The translations under genes were made by a program, and so were the position numbers. Below are positions 1 through 4,958 of a DNA stretch of 8,206 nt, piece after piece. The notes beneath the pieces were generated by a model, which ran no database searches, was not told the origin of the DNA, and worked only from the letters and a program-made list of their open reading frames with translations. This DNA is from Clostridiales bacterium (GTDB lineage: Bacteria; Bacillota; Clostridia; Oscillospirales; Acutalibacteraceae), in NCBI GenBank assembly GCA_022791355.1, contig JAAVYX010000023.1:1-8206 (forward strand), read 5' to 3'. How positions within the stretch are numbered: position 1 is the first letter of the stretch; the number at the start of each line of letters is the position of its first letter.

Positions 1-50
1 GAAGGGGTCGCGCCTCGCGATATGGTATTGGTGTATTCCGATAAGGATAC

Positions 51-140
51 CTGGCGCGAAACCTCACGCTCAGCCAAAAAAGAAAAAGAAAATCTGGCGC
101 GAAACCTCCCTCTCAACTAAACATAAGAAAAAGAAACCTC
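51..140 (-). repeat. Repeated GAGGTTTC motifs downstream of the T-box terminator
   Basis: On the minus strand, GAGGTTTCGCGCCAG occurs at 65-51 and 108-94, and GAGGTTTC alone at 140-133. The two right-hand copies are preceded by GG, giving GGGAGG, a strong Shine-Dalgarno-like core, and both are followed by TTTCTTTTTCTT (directly, or after GCGCCAGAT). The only ATG after them (124-122) gives a three-codon frame (ATG TTT AGT TGA). No full-length start codon is evident up to the window edge, so the regulated gene must begin further left or use a non-ATG start. Confidence 0.55.
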
Positions 141-164
141 CCACCAAACGAAAAAAACAAAAAC

Positions 165-206
165 AAAAAACCGCCCCCGTTGCGTAAAAAAGCGCACCGG
201 AGGCGG
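165..206 (-). terminator. Intrinsic terminator of the T-box riboswitch
   Basis: CCGCCTCCGGTGCG (206-193) pairs with CGCAACGGGGGCGG (184-171) with one G-U and one mismatch, loop of eight bases, followed by TTTTTT (170-165) and a further T-rich run. Its 5' arm overlaps the 3' side of the antiterminator (207-199), so the two structures exclude each other, as the T-box mechanism requires. Confidence 0.92.
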
Positions 207-408
207 CCTCTAAGCCGCGGTTCCACTCCCATTTATCCCTCAAAAAGCCGATAACGAAGCCACCCGTGCGGGGATACTTTTCTTCCCCCCGCAGGCTGGC
301 GGGCGCACTTCACCGGCCCGGCGCGAAAACCCTTCCAGTCTCTGGGGTTTTCTCCCTGTCCGCCTGTCCTTCCGGCTACTTTTCCCGCGTCCAAGCCTTT
401 TACCTATT
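165..408 (-). promoter_or_regulatory. T-box riboswitch leader, probably tRNA-Cys specific
   Basis: A tRNA-sensing leader: uncharged tRNA stabilises an antiterminator and allows transcription of the downstream gene. Seen on the minus strand: Stem I with AGUA (380-377) opposite GAA (311-309), the specifier-loop signature closed by CCGG/CCGG (375-372/316-313); a distal arm GAAAACCC/GGGUUUUC around the loop CAGAGACUGGAA; Stem III, a perfect 7 bp TGCGGGG/CCCCGCA (293-287/273-267); and the T-box 230-214. The antiterminator is GGAG/CTCC (229-226/202-199), the classic 7-base bulge UGGAACC (225-219), and GCGGC/GCCGC (218-214/207-203). The codon one base after GAA is UGC (307-305, Cys) followed by a purine. 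The UGGA bulge needs a U discriminator base, as tRNA-Cys has. GUG (Val) is an alternative frame, but tRNA-Val normally has A73. The controlled gene, presumably cysS or cysteine supply, is beyond position 1. Confidence 0.93.
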
Positions 409-414
409 TCTTAT

Positions 415-442
415 ATTATAACGGCTTTTATCCGTTTGTCCA
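415..442 (-). promoter_or_regulatory. Sigma-A-type promoter for the T-box transcript
   Basis: On the minus strand, TGGACA (442-437) and a perfect TATAAT (420-415) are separated by 16 bases. The -35 box differs from TTGACA at one position. Transcription should begin near 408-410, just before the T-box Stem I. The -35 box begins 13 bases past the pgsA stop codon. The spacer contains a small inverted repeat AACGG/CCGTT that ends at the -10 box. Confidence 0.85.
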
Positions 443-455
443 CACCTTTTTGCCA

Positions 456-1031
456 TTACTTTTTCGTATCCACGAATTTGGCGTTATCCACCATGTAAAT
501 GACGCCGGAAACCACCGTCAGCAGGCCGGAAAGGATGAGGACGGCCGAATAAGCCCACCGCAGCAGGGGCGCCGCCCCGGCCGGCAGAAGTTCAAAGCTC
601 AGCAGGTACTCCACTGTCAATACCAAAATGATACCGGCCATTTGGCTCACCGTTTTCGCCTTGCCCCAGATGTTGGCGGCGATGACCTTACCCGAGCTGG
701 CCGCCGACAGGCGCAGAGAGGTGACCAAAAACTCCCGGGTCAGCACCAGCATGGTAATCCAGGTGATCCCCCAGCCCAGTCCCAGCTGGATAAAGCCCAG
801 AAAGGCGGCGGTGGTCAGCATCTTATCGGCCAGCGGGTCCATGAACTTGCCAAAATCGGTGATCATATTGTATTTGCGGGCCAGCTTGCCGTCGATGAGA
901 TCGGTCAGGGAGGCGGCGATAAAGACCAGCAGGGCCGCCAGATAATGATGGGGAAAGGGGATGAGCAGCAGGGCCAGAAAAACCGGCGCCATGATGATCC
1001 GCAGAATGGTCAGCTTATTAGGCAGATTCAT
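456..1031 (-). CDS. pgsA: CDP-diacylglycerol--glycerol-3-phosphate 3-phosphatidyltransferase
   Basis: PgsA makes phosphatidylglycerol phosphate from CDP-diacylglycerol and glycerol-3-phosphate, the committed step toward phosphatidylglycerol and cardiolipin in the cytoplasmic membrane. The 191-residue protein carries the complete CDP-alcohol phosphotransferase signature D47-G48-x2-A51-R52-x8-G61-x3-D65-x3-D69, whose aspartates bind the catalytic metal ions. It begins MNLPNKLTILRI, typical of the family. Hydrophobic segments at about 10-25, 30-47, 74-88, 90-104, 128-146 and 157-182 suit a six-helix enzyme. Length is normal. The ATG has GAGG about 9 bases upstream. It is the last gene of the recA cluster. 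No T-tract terminator follows its stop before the next promoter, so some readthrough into the T-box leader is possible. Confidence 0.96.
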   Translation of the reverse strand: MNLPNKLTILRIIMAPVFLALLLIPFPHHYLAALLVFIAASLTDLIDGKLARKYNMITDFGKFMDPLADKMLTTAAFLGFIQLGLGWGITWITMLVLTREFLVTSLRLSAASSGKVIAANIWGKAKTVSQMAGIILVLTVEYLLSFELLPAGAAPLLRWAYSAVLILSGLLTVVSGVIYMVDNAKFVDTKK

Positions 1032-1053
1032 ACTTCTCGACCTCGTTTCTTAT

Positions 1054-1070
1054 CCGCGCCCAGGGCGCGG
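1054..1070 (-). other. Short GC hairpin in the rimO-pgsA gap
   Basis: CCGCGCC/GGCGCGG (1054-1060/1064-1070), a perfect 7 bp stem with a three-base loop, lies 9 bases after the rimO stop and upstream of the pgsA ribosome binding site (GAGG). There is no T run, so full termination is unlikely. It may act as an intercistronic stability element. Confidence 0.4.
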
Positions 1071-1079
1071 CGGGCGGCC

Positions 1080-2408
1080 CTATTCGGCCAGCTCGCCCAA
1101 CAAATCGTATTCCAGGGTGTCGTTGATACGTACCTTTACAAATTCCCCGATGACCAGCGGCCGGGGGGACAGGAAGAAGACCTTGCCGTCCACCTCGGGC
1201 GCGTCGGCGGCCGAACGGCCGAAATAGCATTTGATGTAATCGTCGTACCCCTCGATGAGGACCTCCAGGGTCCGGCCAATTTTCTCCTGGTTTTTCTGAT
1301 TTGCAACGGTCAGCTGATCGTTCATGATCAGCTCCATCCGGTCCCGCTTCACCTGCTCCTCCACCTGGCCGGGGAAGGCGGCGGCGGGGGTATCCTCCTC
1401 GGCCGAATAGGCGAAGCAGCCCAGCCGGTCGAACCGCTGCTCCTGCACGAAACCGGCCAGCTCCTCGAACTGCTCCTCGGTCTCCCCGGGAAAACCGGTA
1501 ATCAGGGTGGTGCGCAGGGTAACGCCGGGCAGCTTCCGGCGGATTTTATCCAGCAGAGCGGACAGGCTCTCCCGGTCGCCGGTGCGGTTCATCCGGCGCA
1601 GGATTTCGCCGTTACAGTGCTGCAAGGGGATGTCCAGATAAGGCAGGACCTTTTCCTCGGCCGCCATGACCTCCAGCAGCTCGTCGGTGATCCGGTCGGG
1701 ATAGGTGTAGAGCATCCGGATCCAATGGAGCCCCGGGATTTTACACAGCTCGCCCAGCAGCTTGGGCAGGGCGGGTTCGCCGTAGAGGTCCTCCCCATAC
1801 CGGGTGGTGTCCTGGGCGACCAGGATCAGCTCCTTTACCCCGGCCGCCGCCAGGCCCGCGGCCTCCTCCAGAACCTTTTCCAGGGTCCGGCTGCGAAAAC
1901 GGCCCCGGATCATGGGGATGGCGCAGTAGGTACAGCGGTTGTCGCAGCCGTCGGCCAGCTTTAAGTAGGCTGTATAGGGCGGGGTGGTGAGCATCCGGGG
2001 CGCGTCCAGGTCCAGGGACTCCTTGGGGCCGTAGGCGTTTTCCCCTTTTCCCCCCACCGCCTCCTCCACGATGGAGACGATTTTGTCGTTGGCCCCCAGT
2101 CCCACCACCACGTCGACCTCGGGAATCTCGGCGGTGATATCGTCCCGGTACCGCTCGGCCATACAGCCGGTGACGATGAGGGCCTTCAGCTTACCGGTCT
2201 TTTTGTAGACGGCGGCCTCCAGGATGTTCTCAATAGCCTCGGCCTTGGCGTCCTCGATAAAGCCGCAGGTGTTGACCAGAATCGCGTCGGCCTCGGCCTC
2301 CACGGGTGTGATCTCCATGCCGGCGGCCGACAGGGCGGCCAGCAGCTGCTCGGCGTCCACCTGATTTTTGGGGCATCCCAGGGATACCATTCCTACTTTT
2401 ATGGCCAT
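1080..2408 (-). CDS. rimO: Ribosomal protein S12 methylthiotransferase RimO
   Basis: RimO is a radical-SAM enzyme that adds a methylthio group to the conserved Asp of ribosomal protein S12 (position 89 in E. coli numbering). The 442-residue protein has the three expected domains. The N-terminal UPF0004 domain carries the cluster cysteines C12 (SLGCPKN), C48 (NTCGFI) and C82 (TGCMAE). The radical-SAM core has C155, C159 and C162 in GCDNRCTYCAIP. A C-terminal TRAM-like domain spans about 375-442. The SLGCPKNQVDAE start and the NTCGFIEDAK form match RimO better than MiaB. The ATG overlaps the end of recX by 10 bases; GGGAGG lies 13 bases upstream, somewhat far. The recX-rimO overlap and the 48-base gap to pgsA suggest one operon. 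Length and all cysteines are as expected. Confidence 0.96.
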   Translation of the reverse strand: MAIKVGMVSLGCPKNQVDAEQLLAALSAAGMEITPVEAEADAILVNTCGFIEDAKAEAIENILEAAVYKKTGKLKALIVTGCMAERYRDDITAEIPEVDVVVGLGANDKIVSIVEEAVGGKGENAYGPKESLDLDAPRMLTTPPYTAYLKLADGCDNRCTYCAIPMIRGRFRSRTLEKVLEEAAGLAAAGVKELILVAQDTTRYGEDLYGEPALPKLLGELCKIPGLHWIRMLYTYPDRITDELLEVMAAEEKVLPYLDIPLQHCNGEILRRMNRTGDRESLSALLDKIRRKLPGVTLRTTLITGFPGETEEQFEELAGFVQEQRFDRLGCFAYSAEEDTPAAAFPGQVEEQVKRDRMELIMNDQLTVANQKNQEKIGRTLEVLIEGYDDYIKCYFGRSAADAPEVDGKVFFLSPRPLVIGEFVKVRINDTLEYDLLGELAE

Positions 2409-3118
2409 TCTGTTTCTGCATCCTCCCTATAGTCGTATGTATCGGCTTCTTCTCGCAGAACGGTTTTAATGTCGGAAAAAGCAAAGCCTTTGCGGGCGAG
2501 ACCGGCCACGGCCCGGCGAACGCCCTTTTCACTGGTCAAATCCCGGGCGTACTTCTGCCGCAGGACCGCCCGAATCTGTTCCTTTGGATCGGGAGCCAGG
2601 GCGGCCGCGGCCTCCTCGGCCAGCTCCCGGTCGATCCCCTTGGCCGTCATCTGGTAAACGGCCTGCTTGACCGACACCCGTTTGACCTCCAAAAGCTGCC
2701 GGGCCAAGTACCCGGCGTATCGCCGGTCGTCGATCAGGCCGGTTTCGGCCATACGGCGGGCGGCGGCCCCGGCCGCCTGTTCTCCAAACTCCCGCTGGAG
2801 CTTATCGGCCAACTCCTTCTCTCCGTAATCCCGGCGGGAAAGCAGCCAGAGGGCCTTGGACCGGGCTCTCGTCCCGGCCGATTCGGCCACCAGAGCGGCC
2901 AGCGCCGCCTCGTCAAGCTCCATGCCGGGCTTCAGCCCTTTACGCATACAGAGCTCCCCGTCCAGCAGCAGCTTGGGGTCCCCCTCCGGCTCCTCCCCCT
3001 TTTGCCGGGGGCGGGGAGATTCCACCATAACCCCCTCCAAAAAGGTCAGGTCCGGAAAGGGCGTAAGGCCAAGGGCCGAAAGAGACCTCCGGCGCTTGGC
3101 CACGCTTATAATTTTCAT
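2399..3118 (-). CDS. recX: Regulatory protein RecX
   Basis: RecX binds RecA filaments and restrains or remodels RecA activity. The 239-residue product has the helical RecX repeats from about residue 84: a first repeat around KALWLLSRRDYGEKELADKLQREFG, the strongly typical ETGLIDDRRYAGYLARQLLEVKRVSVKQAVYQMTAKGI at about 125-162, and a third repeat around IRAVLRQKY to GFAFSDIKTVL at 182-221. The N-terminal extension (1-80) includes a Pro/Glu/Arg-rich stretch at 32-48 and then the LLDGELCMRKGLKPGMELDE strand region seen in clostridial RecX. It begins 9 bases after the recA stop with no clear Shine-Dalgarno sequence, so translation probably depends on ribosomes finishing recA, which would keep RecX below RecA. 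Its last 10 bases overlap rimO. The start is reasonably secure because it lies immediately after recA. Confidence 0.93.
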   Translation of the reverse strand: MKIISVAKRRRSLSALGLTPFPDLTFLEGVMVESPRPRQKGEEPEGDPKLLLDGELCMRKGLKPGMELDEAALAALVAESAGTRARSKALWLLSRRDYGEKELADKLQREFGEQAAGAAARRMAETGLIDDRRYAGYLARQLLEVKRVSVKQAVYQMTAKGIDRELAEEAAAALAPDPKEQIRAVLRQKYARDLTSEKGVRRAVAGLARKGFAFSDIKTVLREEADTYDYREDAETEWP

Positions 3119-3127
3119 ATCGTCTTA

Positions 3128-4243
3128 TCAGTCGTCCACCGCCACGTCGATGTTGACCTTGGAGGCGGGCTTGGCGGCCGGTTTGGACGCCGGTTTCGCC
3201 GCCGGCTTTTCCACAGGGGCCGGCGGCTCGGCCCCTTCCTCCTCCTCGGGCTGGCCGGCGGGCGTCAACAGCTTATCCATAATTTTCCCCTCGATCTCGG
3301 CGGCCAGCTCCCTATTGTCGGCAAAAAGCTGCTTTACATTGTCCCGGCCCTGGGCCAGACGGGTATCCCCATAGGAGAACCAGGCCCCCGAACGCCGGAT
3401 GACCTCGGCCTTGAGTCCCAAATCCACCAGCTCTCCCTCCCGGGATATACCCTTGCCGTACATAATGTCGAACTCTGCCTCTCTGAAGGGGGGCGCCACT
3501 TTGTTCTTGACCACCTTGACCCGAGTATGGTTGCCCAGCATCTCGCCGTTTACCTTGATGGCTTCGGTGCGGCGGATATCCATCCGGACGCTGGCATAGA
3601 ACTTGAGGGCCCGGCCGCCGGGAGTGGTTTCGGGGTTGCCGAACATGACCCCCACCTTCTCGCGCAGCTGGTTGATAAAGATGGCCACGCAGTTGGACTT
3701 GGAGATAGCGCCGGCCAGCTTGCGCATGGCCTGGGACATGAGACGGGCCTGGAGGCCCACATGGGCGTCGCCCATTTCGCCCTCGATTTCGGCCCGGGTT
3801 ACCAAGGCGGCAACCGAGTCCACCACCACCACGTCGATGGCGTTGGAACGGATGAGGGCCTCAGTGATTTCCAGAGCCTGCTCGCCTGTGTCCGGCTGGG
3901 AGACCAACAGGGAATCGATATCCACCCCCAGCTTGCTGGCGTATACCGGGTCTAGGGCGTGCTCCACGTCGATAAAGGCGGCCTCGCCGCCGGCCTTCTG
4001 GGCCTCGGCTACGATGTGCAGGGCCACGGTAGTCTTACCGGAGGACTCCGGGCCGTAGATTTCCACGATACGGCCCCGGGGTACGCCGCCGATGCCTAGG
4101 GCCATGTCCAATCCCAGGGAGCCGGTGGGGATGTGCTCCACGTTCATGCTCTGGTTCTGGCCCAGCTTCATGACCGCCCCCTTGCCAAACTGCTTTTCAA
4201 TCTGCGCCAGGGCGGTCTCCAGCGCCTTTTTCTTATCCACCAT
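3128..4243 (-). CDS. recA: Recombinase RecA
   Basis: RecA forms ATP-dependent filaments on single-stranded DNA, drives strand exchange and stimulates LexA self-cleavage. The 371-residue product has every core element: an N-terminal helix, Walker A GPESSGKT at 64-71, the catalytic Glu in DVEHALDP (Glu94), Walker B VVVVDS at 138-143, the DNA-binding L2 region around GNPETTPGG (202-210), and KVVKNKVAPPF. The C-terminal tail (from about 325) is acidic, then Ala/Pro/Lys-rich with AAKPASKPAAKPAS, slightly longer than the roughly 350-residue norm. I chose the ATG at 4243 because MVDKKKALETALAQIEKQFGKG matches the conserved RecA start. An in-frame ATG at 4255 follows AAAGG with no spacing and one at 4336 lacks family support. 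RecX follows after 9 bases, the usual RecA-RecX coupling. No LexA box is evident. Confidence 0.98.
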   Translation of the reverse strand: MVDKKKALETALAQIEKQFGKGAVMKLGQNQSMNVEHIPTGSLGLDMALGIGGVPRGRIVEIYGPESSGKTTVALHIVAEAQKAGGEAAFIDVEHALDPVYASKLGVDIDSLLVSQPDTGEQALEITEALIRSNAIDVVVVDSVAALVTRAEIEGEMGDAHVGLQARLMSQAMRKLAGAISKSNCVAIFINQLREKVGVMFGNPETTPGGRALKFYASVRMDIRRTEAIKVNGEMLGNHTRVKVVKNKVAPPFREAEFDIMYGKGISREGELVDLGLKAEVIRRSGAWFSYGDTRLAQGRDNVKQLFADNRELAAEIEGKIMDKLLTPAGQPEEEEGAEPPAPVEKPAAKPASKPAAKPASKVNIDVAVDD

Positions 4244-4263
4244 TTTATGTATCATCCTTTCAC

Positions 4264-4283
4264 CCGGCGGCGCAGGCCGCCGG
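4264..4283 (-). promoter_or_regulatory. GC hairpin immediately upstream of the recA ribosome binding site
   Basis: A perfect 8 bp inverted repeat CCGGCGGC/GCCGCCGG (4264-4271/4276-4283) with a four-base loop. In the recA mRNA it ends about five bases before the GUGAAAGGAUG that contains the Shine-Dalgarno sequence. It has no U tract, so it is not an intrinsic terminator. It could restrict ribosome access or set the mRNA 5' end, which is inference. I found no GAAC-N4-GTTC LexA site in the visible recA upstream region and no clear sigma-A promoter close to recA. Confidence 0.5.
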
Positions 4284-4588
4284 AATCCATATCCATGTTT
4301 GTTCGGGACCATCCGCAGGGCGTGTTCGTTTCCCACGTCTCAGTCCGGCCAAGAGAAAACCCGCCGGCAAGGCGTACGAGTCCTCCGCAAAAATGATAGG
4401 GGCGCGTATAGATTTTCGTGAGGGGCTTTAGCGCCTTGCATTGCCAGGTCCCGGTCTGGCCGTTGGCCAGACCTCTACAAGGCATCCCTTGCGGGAAGCA
4501 ATGTAGAGGCGCGTGAGCGCCGCGGTCGCTAGGTAGAGGGGCTTTAGCACTGGGTAGAGGCACTTTAGTGCTGGGACGCTAGACGCCA

Positions 4589-4634
4589 GAACGTCCTTTG
4601 GACGTTCATATAGATGCCCCGCAGAGAAATCTAT
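4589..4634. repeat. 46-nt double-hairpin module, copy 1
   Basis: GAACGTCC/GGACGTTC (4589-4596/4600-4607, loop TTT) is followed directly by ATAGAT/ATCTAT (4610-4615/4629-4634) with a 13-base loop. A second copy of the same length lies at 4712-4757. Stem positions are conserved or co-vary, while the large loop differs at most positions. This is the pattern expected of a selected or recently mobile structured element, although only two copies are visible. Confidence 0.75.
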
Positions 4635-4711
4635 GTTTTGTCTTGCAACGCAAAATTTTAGCGAAGTCCTCTAGCACCTTGCGAAGCAAGGCGTCCCTTG
4701 CAGGAAGCAAC

Positions 4712-4757
4712 GAACATCCTTTGGATGTTCGTATAGATGGGTTGAGCGAAAATCTAT
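4712..4757. repeat. 46-nt double-hairpin module, copy 2
   Basis: GAACATCC/GGATGTTC (4712-4719/4723-4730, loop TTT) and ATAGAT/ATCTAT (4733-4738/4752-4757, 13-base loop). Compared with copy 1, the fifth base of the first stem is A instead of G and its partner is T instead of C, so pairing is kept. The first stem extends by two more pairs here (4710-4711 with 4731-4732). It is preceded by the second copy of the 23-base block (4688-4710). Confidence 0.75.
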
Positions 4758-4774
4758 GGTTTTGCGATGTGTGT

Positions 4775-4941
4775 ATTATACCATAGGCGCAAGCCTATGG
4801 TATAATTTGGCATCCGCTGGGCCATCCATCCGGTATAATGTCCGCTTTGCGGACATTATACCATGTGCGTAAGCGCATGGTATAATTGGCATCCGCTGGG
4901 CCATTCGTCAGGTATCACAATCACTCTGCGGTTATTATATC
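4775..4941. repeat. Tandem (79-80 bp period) of long-stem palindromes with TATAAT arms
   Basis: Three hairpins are intact. The first has a perfect 14 bp stem, 4775-4788/4793-4806, with loop GCAA. The second has a perfect 14 bp stem, 4832-4845/4849-4862, with loop TTT. The third has 14 pairs including one G-T, 4855-4868/4873-4886, with loop GTAA. The second and third share 4855-4862, so they are mutually exclusive. A spacer, GGCATCCGCTGGGCCAT, is identical at 4809-4825 and 4888-4904. A decayed copy of the second hairpin follows at 4911-4941, with ends GGTAT and ATTATATC still visible. The layout is therefore two units of hairpin A, spacer, hairpin B, the second unit degenerate. The 8-mer GGTATAAT or its complement occurs five times. 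No open frame or transposase is present, so this is a non-autonomous intergenic repeat. Confidence 0.8.
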
Positions 4942-4958
4942 GGAAAACCCCTTTTCTT

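Larger units (their letters stand above)
4398..4760. repeat. Mosaic of short hairpin modules upstream of recA
   Basis: No convincing gene is found here; the stretch is built from small repeated inverted repeats. They include 4453-4461/4465-4473 (perfect 9 bp, loop GTT), 4472-4479/4502-4509 (perfect 8 bp around an inner TCCC/GGGA hairpin), 4508-4512/4517-4521 (loop GTGA), 4560-4564/4567-4571 (loop TT) and 4677-4682/4686-4691 (loop GAA). Direct repeats link them: a 23-base block at 4479-4501 and 4688-4710 differs at two positions. The words GTAGAGGGGCTTTAGCAC and GTAGAGGCACTTTAGTGC lie next to each other at about 4532-4571, and a partial AGGGGCTTTAGCGCC lies near 4421. An ATAGATTTTCG element near 4407 is an inverted, partial copy of the ATAGAT arms further right. 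On the minus strand all this lies in the recA upstream region. Confidence 0.7.

Noticed and set aside
1..120. Plus-strand frame open from the left edge to TAA at 118-120 (ending ...ARNLPLN)
   Set aside because: It contains the 15-base repeat in two different frames, matches no family I recognise, and lies opposite the T-box 5' UTR. It could still be the end of a convergent gene, so it is undecided rather than excluded.
450..1964. Plus-strand open frame of 504 codons opposite pgsA and rimO
   Set aside because: It runs antisense to two genes with complete family motifs, its product is Gln/Gly-rich low complexity with no recognisable domain, and long antisense frames are common in GC-rich DNA.
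4244..4336. Upstream in-frame starts for recA (4255 and 4336)
   Set aside because: The added residues are not RecA-like, the 4255 ATG touches its SD, and the conserved N-terminus begins at 4243.
4252..4563. Small minus-strand frame ending ...GGLRRRVKG whose stop overlaps the ATG at 4255
   Set aside because: It crosses several of the repeated hairpins, has no clear ribosome binding site, and its sequence looks like translated non-coding DNA.
4589..4731. GAAC...GTTC palindromes as LexA boxes
   Set aside because: The half-sites are separated by 11 bases instead of 4 and are parts of hairpin modules with TTT loops.
4598..4786. Plus-strand 62-codon frame in the hairpin mosaic
   Set aside because: It is made entirely of repeat elements and has no ribosome binding site or homology that I recognise.
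4775..4941. CRISPR array
   Set aside because: There are only two spaced copies, the similar spacer is shared rather than unique, and no cas gene is present.
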